Assembly (NCBI GenBank): GCA_951828515.1
Contig: OX639992.1
Location: 4,070,217-4,134,216, forward strand
DNA: 64,000 bases
DNA from: an uncultured Poribacteria bacterium
GTDB taxonomy: Bacteria > Poribacteria > WGA-4E > WGA-3G
Direction: 5' to 3'
A model generated the notes under the pieces. That model worked only from the letters and a program-made list of their open reading frames with translations. It was not told the DNA's origin and ran no database searches. This document shows, one piece after another, positions 9,023-17,786 of this stretch (position 1 is the first letter of the stretch; every line of letters starts with the position of its first letter). A program made the translations under genes and the position numbers.

Positions 9023-9820
9023 TTAATCGGCTTTAATGTCTGCCCAGGTCGTTGTAAGTTTACCTAAAGGTTCAATATCAGCGGCTGTTTTTAATCCGTC
9101 ATTCATGAGGGTTGCAATATCATCACCGTCTAACGCTACATTGAAAATAGCAACGTCGTCAATGATTGCACCGAGAAATTGACCCCACTGACCGTGTTGT
9201 CCAGTCGCTAAATAGATGCCTATTAAAAAAGGTTTGTCGGTTAAGGGATTTCTTCCTAAGTTTGGCGTCGTTACACCATCGCCAATCTGGTCAGCGTCGA
9301 GATATACGCCAAACCCGTCACCATCCCAGGTAACGGCGACATGATGCCAGTCTGTATCTGGATCCCAAGGTGCATCTATAAAATGAAGCGTACCACCTGG
9401 ATCATGCGTATGATGTCGGATTACACCGCCATCCCACCAAAATCCTGGTGCCCAATCATCTTTGGTCACAACACCCATGCCAGCCGCGGGAGGCTTATCT
9501 AATTTAACCCAAAGGGCAATCGTGTGTTCGCCACCAACGTTTAAAGAATCATCGTGCTCGATTTCCACGTAAGCGTCCGATCCATTCAGGCTTAAACCTT
9601 TTCCAAATTTGCCATCAACCCATTTTGCCCCGCCCTCAATTGAGCCGTCGTTGCCCGTTCCAGAGGAATCTTCGGCTTTTTTACCATTACCCTCATCAAA
9701 GAGCCACATTCCGACGCAATCTCCGAAGTCAACTTCAGCGAAGCTGGCACCTACAAACATCAGGCTCATCACCATTAAACTGACACATAATAATTTTAAC
9801 CTTGTAACTGTGGTCTGCAC
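9023..9820 (-). CDS. secreted LamG-domain protein with KLTTTWADIK tail
   Basis: A 265-residue protein. The start is GTG, with GGAGG 9 nt upstream. A signal peptide (MQTTVTRLKLLCVSLMVMSL, cleavage after ASFA) is followed by one LamG/concanavalin-like domain (GMWLFDEGNGKKAEDSSGTG, then WHHVAVTWDGDGFGVYLD, then IIDDVAIFNVAL). LamG domains bind or embrace carbohydrates. The last residues, IEPLGKLTTTWADIKAD, match the tail of four other exported proteins in this window (34.0, 42.9, 48.7, 52.4 kb) although some of their bodies are unrelated. The tail is inferred to be a sorting or attachment signal. Confidence 0.85.
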   Translation of the reverse strand: MQTTVTRLKLLCVSLMVMSLMFVGASFAEVDFGDCVGMWLFDEGNGKKAEDSSGTGNDGSIEGGAKWVDGKFGKGLSLNGSDAYVEIEHDDSLNVGGEHTIALWVKLDKPPAAGMGVVTKDDWAPGFWWDGGVIRHHTHDPGGTLHFIDAPWDPDTDWHHVAVTWDGDGFGVYLDADQIGDGVTTPNLGRNPLTDKPFLIGIYLATGQHGQWGQFLGAIIDDVAIFNVALDGDDIATLMNDGLKTAADIEPLGKLTTTWADIKAD

Positions 9821-10034
9821 CTTTTATTTCCTCCTTCATCATTTTCAAAGCCAGTGAAATATCTACTGGTCATTACTGAAAAATGAGTCTCGCCTTATTG
9901 GTATTGATTCCTGAGGTAGCAAGAATCATCTGGCATCCTCTGTATAATTGTGCCACACAATCAATTTTCTCTTGTATTAGTTTATCACGAGATACGATCT
10001 CTCGCAAATTAAATCTTGCTATATCGGAACACAA

Positions 10035-10874
10035 CTATTTCAGTTCAGGTCCCGGATTCCGATTCCATTTTAACGGTTCAACGTCGTTTTTACAGACTGG
10101 CGCGAGTTCGGCAATTCGCTCCCAATCCGCGTCCGACCAAGCCATACTTTGTCGAAGTCTCCCGATATGTGCTTGCATGTCTGTAGGTAACAGCGCGAAA
10201 AATGGATGATACCAGAGTGTAATCACAGTCCGACGCTCACCTGATTCATTGCCGTGTGAAGCGTGTAACAGTCGGGAATCGCCGATAACCAAATCCCCCG
10301 CTTTCACCGGTATGTCAGCTTCACCCGAAAAGTGTTGATAGGCAGGATGGTTAGCATCATTGACGCGTTGGAGTGATTCGCCGTGAGCACTGGGGAGTAT
10401 GTCATGCAGCTGATGCCGATTCAGGTGCGAACCTTTGATAACCCGGAGACACCCGTTATACGGTGTTGTGTCAACCAAATAATACATGAGGAACAGTTGC
10501 TGAGGCAGTGCCGTGTAGCTGCAAGGATCGTTCCAACCCCACCAGTCCTGGTGCCAAAATAGGGGTGGACTTTGAGGCGGTTTGCTGATGACATACCCCG
10601 ACGACCATTTTGGTCTCAAGAATCCCAAAGCTTCAAGAGCCAGCAGAGCGCGCGGATAAACGACGAGGTCCGCGAACAGTGAATGTGTATATACACTGAT
10701 CATACTACCAGAGGAGCGATGGGCGGCGCGCTCATCTTCCGTTTGTGCGTCAAGCAGTTCATCGGTTACTGAGCGAAGTTGCGTAAGCATTTCTTCTTTC
10801 AAAACATTTTCCACAACACAGTAACCGTCAGCGATCAATTGATCGTATTTTTCTTTCGGTTTTTCAACTTTCAT
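10035..10874 (-). CDS. phytanoyl-CoA dioxygenase (PhyH) family protein
   Basis: A 279-residue Fe(II)/2-oxoglutarate dioxygenase-like protein. The iron-binding HxD is clear in LFWHQDWWGW (H108, D110), and the distal histidine lies in GDSRLLHASHGNESG, followed by the arginine-containing RRTVITLWYHP. The ATG is preceded by AGGAG. It lies 13 bp after the methyltransferase gene on the same strand, which implies one operon and perhaps a joint modification of a small molecule (methylation plus hydroxylation). Substrate unknown. Confidence 0.88.
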   Translation of the reverse strand: MKVEKPKEKYDQLIADGYCVVENVLKEEMLTQLRSVTDELLDAQTEDERAAHRSSGSMISVYTHSLFADLVVYPRALLALEALGFLRPKWSSGYVISKPPQSPPLFWHQDWWGWNDPCSYTALPQQLFLMYYLVDTTPYNGCLRVIKGSHLNRHQLHDILPSAHGESLQRVNDANHPAYQHFSGEADIPVKAGDLVIGDSRLLHASHGNESGERRTVITLWYHPFFALLPTDMQAHIGRLRQSMAWSDADWERIAELAPVCKNDVEPLKWNRNPGPELK

Positions 10875-10887
10875 AGTGCTCCTATTT

Positions 10888-11661
10888 TTATCGCTTTTTA
10901 GCCACTACTGAAAATCCATCATCCTTTGGATGGAAGTCTTCCAGTCTACGTTTCTTGTAGAAATGGAAATCCATAAATCCGGCTTCCACAAGACAGTTCT
11001 TGAGTTCATCCGGAGAGAGACATTTAACAAAATAGTCGCATTTGTAATGTTTCTGTGTTTCTAAATCTATTTTAAGCCATGTGCATCTTGCCCCATCAAT
11101 GCTTTCGTCATATTCTTGATTTTGCAGGACAAACACGTTTTTCTTAACTTCACTCCAATGGGTCTCTGGAAATCGCATTTTTTTTATGGATTGATTTGAG
11201 TGAACGAAGTATAGTCTACCATTCGGTGTGAGTGCTTTATGGATGCGCTTTAAGAGCGACACCAATCCCTCTTTGGAACGATAGAAAAATGAGCCCTCGA
11301 AGAAAATGACAGAAAACTTTTCTTCAAAACGCATTTCATTATAATCACCGAGAATAAATTCAATTTCTAAATTCTCGCGTTGTGTGATCTTTTGTGCCTC
11401 AGCAAGAAAGTTCGGCGACAGGTCCATGCCAACAACGCGATAGCCGTGCCGTGCAAAGGCACGCGAATAACTTCCAATGCCACAACCCGCCTCTAATATT
11501 TTGTCATTTTTAGATAGCAGTAGCACCTTTTCATAGAAAGGAAAATGCTTTTCTACAAATTCTGGTGCCTCGAAATTGTGTCCGGCGTGCTCAAGATACC
11601 ATCCATCATATACCTCGTGCCCGAAATCAGTCCTAAGAAACTCGCCAGAAAGAGTGTTCAC
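10888..11661 (-). CDS. class I SAM-dependent methyltransferase
   Basis: A 257-residue protein. The SAM-binding motif I is ILEAGCGIGSYSRAFARHG at about 56-74, with motif II acidic residue in VVGMDLS, and a later FILGDYNEMRF. The start is GTG with AGGAGG 5 nt upstream. It is the first gene of a two-gene unit with the PhyH protein at 10035-10874. The methyl acceptor is unknown. Confidence 0.88.
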   Translation of the reverse strand: MNTLSGEFLRTDFGHEVYDGWYLEHAGHNFEAPEFVEKHFPFYEKVLLLSKNDKILEAGCGIGSYSRAFARHGYRVVGMDLSPNFLAEAQKITQRENLEIEFILGDYNEMRFEEKFSVIFFEGSFFYRSKEGLVSLLKRIHKALTPNGRLYFVHSNQSIKKMRFPETHWSEVKKNVFVLQNQEYDESIDGARCTWLKIDLETQKHYKCDYFVKCLSPDELKNCLVEAGFMDFHFYKKRRLEDFHPKDDGFSVVAKKR

Positions 11662-12310
11662 GTTTTCCTCCTAAAATAAGCAGCAAGTAATATAAGTTTT
11701 CAGTCAGAAGCTTTAGTAGCGTTGCTTGCGATAAATAACTATAGATATTCGGTTAGATAATTGGATAAAGTAAGCGCAATTAATGTGGTATGTGCCCCGC
11801 GCCGTTGTGTTTGACTTAATTTGAGGATATGAACAGAGGGTGTTCTTGGGCAAGTTCATCCTTATGTCCCACTAATTATACTATATTTACGAACAAATGT
11901 CAAGCGGATTTCGGAGCATTCGGTCGTCTCTTAAGGACAGGGTGTAACAGGAAGCGTGACCGACTTGAAGAAAATAGAAGGGCGGAGAAACCGGGGTAGG
12001 CACATTTATCAAAAAGGGTAGGGCGCGGTTAATGTCTGAAATTTGTAAGTGGACCTCGTTTCCAATTTACCCGTCTGTTTTTGAAAAAAAATCGCTGAAA
12101 TTCATGGAATTGTGCTTTTTTCGGGCAAGTTATACACATTTGATTTGACTTCTATGTCGGATTAGAGTATAATTTCATCTTAATAGGTCAATAAAAATAT
12201 ATTTTAGAATAATGTGAAAATAGACTTAACAGGACAGTAATATTTTCGCAGAGACGGAGACCTTGCTACTTTCTGCCGCTTGCTGTTCTGATGATATAAT
12301 TTAACTTTTA
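11662..12310. other. long spacer upstream of the modular array
   Basis: No gene is supported here. The segment 12055-12250 is a diverged copy of a block found again at about 20007-20215 and 26965-27170 (shared TTACCCGTCTGTTTTTGAAA and following bases). It carries the promoter listed separately. Nothing recognisable is seen in 11690-12050. Confidence 0.6.
12145..12173 (+). promoter_or_regulatory. sigma70-type promoter of the first array gene
   Basis: TTGACT (12145-12150), 17-bp spacer, TATAAT (12168-12173). The same promoter with the same surrounding sequence recurs at 20094 and 27046, upstream of other array genes, which supports its use. Confidence 0.7.
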
Positions 12311-12413
12311 TAGTAAAGCCCGAAAATATCTGCACACCCCCGGTAGGTGCGGTGTTTTTGCTGGGGTGTTTCCCGCACCGAATCTGGTGTAAAAGTAATT
12401 ACGGATTCTACTA
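12311..12413 (+). mobile_element. TA-flanked MITE (TAGTAAAGCCC family), copy 1
   Basis: Starts TAGTAAAGCCC, ends GGATTCTACTA, flanked by TA on both sides. The core is a GC-rich imperfect hairpin (GGTAGGTGCGG ... CCGCACC). It lies 33 bp before the first array gene and has a counterpart at the same site before the third A-type gene (23590-23679). Too short to encode a transposase. Confidence 0.75.
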
Positions 12414-12446
12414 TAAGTAAAGTGTCGTGAATAAGGAGTTGAAACA

Positions 12447-14222
12447 ATGCGGTGGTTTTACAGAGTTCTATTGATTTTCCTTACCCTGATTTATTATGTT
12501 TCATTATTAATTTCCCTCGTGAGTGCCCAAATTGCAGATACAACGCGTCCGACCGTCACAATTGAAGCAGACTCGCTTTTGAAGAATAAGGCGTTTGATA
12601 TTACGATTACGTTCTCGGAAGCGGTATCAGGATTTGTGCAGTCAGACGTTGTTCTTTCAGGGACGGCAACAGCATCTATAACAGCGTGGCGTGAGGATAC
12701 AACCGATACCGTCTATACTGCTACGATTACCCCCACAACAAGTGGAACTGTGATAATCACTATCGCCGCAGGTCTCGTAAAGGATGCAGCGAATAACTCT
12801 AACACCGCTGCGACGCTAACCGTCAATGTTGATCTTGACTCGCCGCAGGTAGTAGGTAGGAAGCCGGGAGGGGGTTACTTGGTTAACGGTTCTTTTTCGT
12901 TCGATTTTAGGTTCTCGGAAACGGTATCAGGATTTGTGCAGTCAGACGTTGTTCTTTCAGGGACAGCGACAGCATCTATAACAGCGTGGAAGGAGTGGGA
13001 GTGGGAAGACTATAAGTGGGGTGACGTTGTGCTTGAAGTCGTTCCTGTCTATACTGCTACGATTACCCCTACAACAAGTGGAACTGTGATAGTCAGTATC
13101 CCCTCCGATGCTGCGACCGATGCCGCAGGTAACGAACTTAGCGTCGAAGATTGGGTTTGGAAAATCGACGTAGACTTTGATCCGCCGACGGTAACGATTA
13201 CCACAGAGACAGACGGTGCTCAAATTTTGCCATTCACAGTGATTGTAACGTTTAGCGAAACGGTCAGAGGCTTCAATCCTTATACTAATCGTGGTTTTTA
13301 TGCGAGTAGTCAATTTGAGGAATTTAATGTAAAACCGGGTGGGTACTTATCCCTTACAGGATTAGATCCATCTCAATATATGTCGTCGTGGCAGCCGTAT
13401 GGGAGCCCAAAATATGGTGCTAATCTAGCACACTATAGTATCAATAAGGCTGAGTTTAGATATAGCTATACTGGAAGTGACGCACTTGAGTTTATCACAT
13501 TCAACATTGATGCTGATGTTGTGACCGATGCCGCAGGTAACGGCAACACCGCTGCCACTGAATTGACGGTTCGTGTAGCGACCGTTGATGTCAACGCAGA
13601 TGGAGATGTGGATATTGATGATGTACGACTAGTTGTGGTGGCACTCGGTCAGACTGGCGGTTCAATAACAGATACGAGGACAGATGTCAATGGTGATGGA
13701 ACAGTTGATAAAAACGATGTGTTACTTGTTATTGATAGTTTGGATAGTGGCACCAACGCACCTCAACACACTGACCTGTTCACAAATTTATCTCCGGACA
13801 CGTTTAATGCGTTGGATCCGATATTGTTGACAGAGACATTAGATGCTGTCCGTTTGGTGAGCGATGGTTCGTTGAAGTACCTGCATGCGATTGCGTTACT
13901 CGAACATCTGTTAGCGGCGACACGTCCAGAGAAAACGCAACTCCTTGCGAACTATCCCAACCCTTTCAACCCTGAAACGTGGATCCCGTATGAGTTGTCG
14001 GAGTCCAACGAAGTTCGGATCAGGATTTACGATGTTCGCGGGCGTGTGGTGAGAGACCTTCAACTTGGTCATCAACCTGCAGGCTACTACACAAGCCGAA
14101 GTCGTGCTGCTTATTGGGACGGTCGCAATGACATTAGTGAACGTGTTGCGAGTGGTATCTACTTCTATCAACTGCAAGCAGATAATACCTCTTCCCTGCG
14201 CAAAATGCTGATTTTGAAGTAG
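12447..14222 (+). CDS. array protein A1: secreted Ig-like/dockerin protein with FlgD/T9SS-like C-terminal domain
   Basis: A 591-residue protein. The A-type signal peptide MRWFYRVLLIFLTLIYYVSL is preceded by AAGGAG. Two clear bacterial Ig-like repeats (each with FVQSDVVLSGTATASITAW and TATITPTTSGTVII) and a degenerate third are followed by a dockerin-like EF-hand pair (DVNADGDVDIDD, DVNGDGTVDKND) and a C-terminal domain of about 90 residues (NYPNPFNPETWIPY, IYDVRGRVV, RAAYWDGRND, VASGIYFYQLQ, RKMLILK). That last domain resembles FlgD Ig-like and type A type-IX-secretion sorting domains. Unlike its paralogues it has no leucine-rich repeats. First of six tandem paralogues. Probably surface-displayed; ligand unknown. 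Confidence 0.85.
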   Translation: MRWFYRVLLIFLTLIYYVSLLISLVSAQIADTTRPTVTIEADSLLKNKAFDITITFSEAVSGFVQSDVVLSGTATASITAWREDTTDTVYTATITPTTSGTVIITIAAGLVKDAANNSNTAATLTVNVDLDSPQVVGRKPGGGYLVNGSFSFDFRFSETVSGFVQSDVVLSGTATASITAWKEWEWEDYKWGDVVLEVVPVYTATITPTTSGTVIVSIPSDAATDAAGNELSVEDWVWKIDVDFDPPTVTITTETDGAQILPFTVIVTFSETVRGFNPYTNRGFYASSQFEEFNVKPGGYLSLTGLDPSQYMSSWQPYGSPKYGANLAHYSINKAEFRYSYTGSDALEFITFNIDADVVTDAAGNGNTAATELTVRVATVDVNADGDVDIDDVRLVVVALGQTGGSITDTRTDVNGDGTVDKNDVLLVIDSLDSGTNAPQHTDLFTNLSPDTFNALDPILLTETLDAVRLVSDGSLKYLHAIALLEHLLAATRPEKTQLLANYPNPFNPETWIPYELSESNEVRIRIYDVRGRVVRDLQLGHQPAGYYTSRSRAAYWDGRNDISERVASGIYFYQLQADNTSSLRKMLILK

Positions 14223-14279
14223 GTTTGCTCCTATAGGCAGGATTTATTTGCTTGAGTGTTTCTTCAATCTCGGCACCCC

Positions 14280-14314
14280 CCGCCCCGGTAGGTGCGGTTT
14301 GCAACCGCACCGGG
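14280..14314 (+). terminator. hairpin downstream of A1
   Basis: GGTGCGGTT-TGC-AACCGCACC forms a perfect 9-bp stem with a 3-nt loop shortly after the A1 stop. No strong T-tract follows, so termination is uncertain. The sequence also matches the core of the TA-flanked MITEs and may be a MITE remnant. The rest of 14223-14497 shows nothing else recognisable. Confidence 0.4.
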
Positions 14315-14497
14315 CATCATAGGGTGTAACGGAAACCTATACCGACTTCAGCGGTTCGACTCACTGAAAAAACATCGGCTCTTTCCGAACTCGTTTTCTA
14401 CGAAGTTAACACCGTGCCTCTTTTGAGAAACAGAAGTATGTCGAAGAGATACGCGTTTGTAGTGAGGCGATTTATCGCCTGTTTGCGTAAATCCTAT

Positions 14498-14526
14498 TTG
14501 ACTTTTATCCCTATCTCTTGTATAAT
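14498..14526 (+). promoter_or_regulatory. sigma70-type promoter of array gene B1
   Basis: TTGACT (14498-14503), 17-bp spacer, TATAAT (14521-14526), about 150 bp before the B1 start at 14673. Its surroundings differ from the promoter block used by A1, B2 and B3. Confidence 0.65.
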
Positions 14527-14672
14527 TAATCTTGTTAAGACGATAATAATTTAATTCATAAATTATACTAAATTGACTTAATAAGATTTATGTGTTGACT
14601 CTGCGTTTTTTGCTGGGGGGTCAACTGAATGTCTGTGTTGGTTTTCACTATGTTTATGGGAGGAACTGAACT

Positions 14673-17579
14673 ATGAAACGGTTTTGGACGCTTTTTTTTA
14701 TTTTGTTTGCGGTGAGTGTATTCATTCCTATTGGATATGGACAATTTCAGCCCGAAGGTCCGCCCGAAGATCCGCCGGGAGTTCCGGATCGGTCGTTCCT
14801 GAATGTGACTATCAAGGTTCCCTCGAATGTGCAGAAGGGTGCGTTTACTGCGAGAATCAGCTTCCCAGAAGAGGTCGCAGATTTTGTGCAAAGCGATGTC
14901 ATATTGACTGGGACGGCAACGGCATCGATCACGGGATGGGTGTCTACAGAGGATCTCATCTTTAACGCCACGATCACGCCGGTAACAAGCGGCACAGTGA
15001 TCATTAGCGTGCCTGCGGATGTTGCGACAGATGTCACAGGTGCTCAGAATAACGCGGCGGTACCCCAGACGGTCACGGTTGATGTGGATGCTCCGTCGGT
15101 CGGTATTACCGTTCCGTCGGTGGCGCAGTCAGGTGCGTTTGAAGCGACGCTAACGTTCACGGAGTTGGTCTCCGGCTTTGAGCAATCAGACCTGACGCTT
15201 TCCGGGACAGCCACGGTGACTGTCACGGCGTGGGTGTCTACAGATGACACCGTCTTTACCGCCACAATCACGCCGACGACGGAAGGCGATGTGGTACTCA
15301 GCGTTGCGGCAAATGTTGCCACGGATGCGGCGAGTAACAACAATACGGCTTCGGAGACACAGACGGTCACCATAGATATGACTTCACCGGATGTCAGTCT
15401 TTCAGTGCCAGCAGATGCTCAGAACAGTGCGTTTGAAGCGACGATCACGTTCACGGAGGCAGTCTCCGACTTTGAGCAATCAGACCTGACGCTTTCCGGA
15501 ACAGCGACGACGAGCATCACAGCATGGGCAACGACAGACGACACAACTTACACCGCCACGCTCACACCCACGACGGGTGGCGAAGTGACACTCAGCGTTG
15601 CGGCAAATGTTGCCACGGATGCGGCGAGTAACAACAATACGGCTTCGGAGACACAGACGGTCACCATAGATATGACTTCACCGGGTGTCAGTCTTTCAGT
15701 GCCAGCAGATGCTCAGAACAGTGCGTTTGATGTAACCATCACCTTCACAGAAGCCGTCTCGGACTTTGAGCAATCAGACCTGACGCTTTCCGGGACAGCG
15801 ACGACGAGCATCACAGCATGGGCAACGACAGACGACACAACTTACACCGCCACGCTCACACCCACGACGGGTGGCGATGTGGTACTCAGCGTTGCGGCAA
15901 ATGTTGCTACGGATGCGGCAAGTAACAACAATACGGCTTCGGAGACACAGACGGTCACCGTAGATATGACTTCACCGGGTGTTAGCCTTTCTGTGCCAGC
16001 AGATGCTCAGAACAGTGCGTTTGAAGCGACGATCACGTTCACGGAGGCAGTCTCCGACTTTGAGCAATCAGACCTGACGCTTTCCGGGACAGCGACGGCG
16101 AGCATCACAGCATGGACAACGACAGACGACCCCATCTTTACCGCCACAATCACACCGACGGCGAGTGGGACCCTGACGCTGAGTATTGCCGCAGGTGCGG
16201 TAACCGATACTGCGGGGAACACAAATGTTCTCAGCACAGCACAGGTAAGCATCACTATGAATGTGCCTGACGACACGGAAGCATCCCTCCCTGTGTTCGT
16301 ATCGGTCTGTGATCGCACGCCTCAGGTCCGCGATGCGATCGTCGCTGCCGTCCCAAACGTAAGCGATTGTGCCAAGGTAACCGCGGCGCACCTCGCGGAG
16401 ATTAGGGCCCTTGACCTTCAAAGTAAGAACATCACCGCCCTAAAAGTGGGCGATTTCAACGGACTCACAACCTTGGAGTCGCTTAAGCTGCGGATCAACA
16501 ATTTGAGCAGTTTGTCGTCGGATATTTTTGAGGGGCTCGCCGCCTTGGAGTATCTCCTTCTGGACAGGAACGATTTGAGTTCATTGCCGGATGATATTTT
16601 TGAGGGGCTCACCTCCCTATTGGTTCTCGACCTGAGCAGTAACGATTTGAGTTCGGTGCCGGATGATATTTTTGAGGGGCTCACCTCCCTATGGACTATC
16701 GAGCTGCGGAATAACGATTTGAGTTCGGTGCCGGCTGGTGTTTTTGAGGGGCTCACCTCCCTGAATACGCTCAATCTGCGGAATAACGATTTGAGTTCGG
16801 TGCCGGCTGGTATTTTTGAGGGGCTCACCTCCCTATTGACTATCAATCTGCGGAATAACGATTTGAGTTCGGTGCCGGCTGGTATTTTTGAGGGGCTCAC
16901 CTCCCTATCGATTCTCGACCTGAGAGACAATACTGTTGATCCGATACCGCTGACGGTGTCACTTAAACAGATTGAGGAAGGTCAGTTCAAGGCAACGGCA
17001 CCTACCGGTGCTCCGTTTAATATGGCATTGTCGATCAGCGTTGTCAACGGGAGCATCACGGGTGGAACTGATAGTATCACGATACCCGTTGGCAAGATCG
17101 AAAGCGAGACCTTCACTGTGACACGCACGCCCGGCACGACGGGTGCTGTCTTGGTCGATATCAAAACGTTACCCTTACCATTAATCAGTGGTTATGAATT
17201 TGTCAAATCCACGGATTTGCCTCTCACGGTCATAGATGCGTTGGGAAATGCGGCACCGAGAAGGATCCCTGTCGACGCAGTCCCCAGCGAAACGGTGCTT
17301 TCGGCGAACTATCCCAACCCATTCAACCCAGAGACGTGGATCCCCTATCAGTTATCAAATACGAGTGATGTCAAGATTACGATCTATGATGTGCGGGGTC
17401 GGGTCGTTCGAGCGTTGGATCTCGGTCATCAACGTGCGGGTTACTACACGCGTCGTAGCCGTGCGGCGTATTGGGACGGCAAAAATCATAGGGGTGAACG
17501 TGTGGCGAGTGGTATCTATTTCTACCGGTTGGAGACGGATCATACATCTTTCCTGCGCAAAATGCTGATTTTGAAGTAG
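14673..17579 (+). CDS. array protein B1: five Ig-like repeats, LRR block, FlgD/T9SS-like C-terminal domain
   Basis: A 968-residue protein. The B-type signal peptide starts MKRFWTLFFILFAVSVFIPI, with GGAGG before the ATG. Five Ig-like repeats of about 98 residues follow (GTATxSITAW signature); repeats 3-5 are nearly identical at DNA level. A cysteine-containing cap (VSVCDRTPQVRDAIVAA, then VSDCAKV) leads into about six 24-residue leucine-rich repeats of the form LSSVPAGIFEGLTSLxTLNLRNND, similar in style to eukaryotic-like typical LRRs. A beta-rich domain and the NYPNPFNPETWIPY C-terminal domain close the protein; there is no dockerin pair. It is inferred to be a cell-surface binding protein; nothing shows enzymatic activity. 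Confidence 0.85.
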   Translation: MKRFWTLFFILFAVSVFIPIGYGQFQPEGPPEDPPGVPDRSFLNVTIKVPSNVQKGAFTARISFPEEVADFVQSDVILTGTATASITGWVSTEDLIFNATITPVTSGTVIISVPADVATDVTGAQNNAAVPQTVTVDVDAPSVGITVPSVAQSGAFEATLTFTELVSGFEQSDLTLSGTATVTVTAWVSTDDTVFTATITPTTEGDVVLSVAANVATDAASNNNTASETQTVTIDMTSPDVSLSVPADAQNSAFEATITFTEAVSDFEQSDLTLSGTATTSITAWATTDDTTYTATLTPTTGGEVTLSVAANVATDAASNNNTASETQTVTIDMTSPGVSLSVPADAQNSAFDVTITFTEAVSDFEQSDLTLSGTATTSITAWATTDDTTYTATLTPTTGGDVVLSVAANVATDAASNNNTASETQTVTVDMTSPGVSLSVPADAQNSAFEATITFTEAVSDFEQSDLTLSGTATASITAWTTTDDPIFTATITPTASGTLTLSIAAGAVTDTAGNTNVLSTAQVSITMNVPDDTEASLPVFVSVCDRTPQVRDAIVAAVPNVSDCAKVTAAHLAEIRALDLQSKNITALKVGDFNGLTTLESLKLRINNLSSLSSDIFEGLAALEYLLLDRNDLSSLPDDIFEGLTSLLVLDLSSNDLSSVPDDIFEGLTSLWTIELRNNDLSSVPAGVFEGLTSLNTLNLRNNDLSSVPAGIFEGLTSLLTINLRNNDLSSVPAGIFEGLTSLSILDLRDNTVDPIPLTVSLKQIEEGQFKATAPTGAPFNMALSISVVNGSITGGTDSITIPVGKIESETFTVTRTPGTTGAVLVDIKTLPLPLISGYEFVKSTDLPLTVIDALGNAAPRRIPVDAVPSETVLSANYPNPFNPETWIPYQLSNTSDVKITIYDVRGRVVRALDLGHQRAGYYTRRSRAAYWDGKNHRGERVASGIYFYRLETDHTSFLRKMLILK
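15381..16262 (+). repeat. tandem 294-bp Ig-domain-coding repeats in B1
   Basis: The unit beginning ACTTCACCGG occurs at 15381, 15675 and 15969, exactly 294 bp (98 codons) apart, with only scattered differences. Such DNA-level identity shows recent duplication or gene conversion within the coding sequence. Confidence 0.8.
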
Positions 17580-17657
17580 GTTTGCTTGTATAGGCGAGTT
17601 TTGCGAACCTCATCGACTTCTGCTGCGTGCCGTTCTAATGGTTTAATTTGACTTTTA

Positions 17658-17750
17658 ACAGGACTTACGCAAAATCAGTAAATCTCGTCTATTCGGACGT
17701 ATTCGGTGCGGTTAGGAAACCGCACCTACCGCGGAAGTGCGTAAGTCCTA
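17658..17750 (+). mobile_element. second MITE family (AGGACTTACGCA ends), copy upstream of A2
   Basis: A 93-bp element with inverted ends (ACAGGACTTACGC ... GCGTAAGTCCTA) and a GC-rich hairpin core, flanked by a 5-bp duplication TTTTA (17653-17657 and 17751-17755). It occupies the same position, relative to the coding start, as the unrelated TA-flanked MITE before A1 and A3. Confidence 0.75.
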
Positions 17751-17786
17751 TTTTAAGTAAGTCGTCGTCAATAAGGAGTTAAAACA

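Noticed and set aside
14747-16421. Minus-strand open frames across the Ig-repeat region of B1 and its paralogues
   Set aside because: They recur in every paralogue only because the repeats recur; the residue composition (long Val/Ala/Ser runs) is a shadow of the plus-strand Ig coding.
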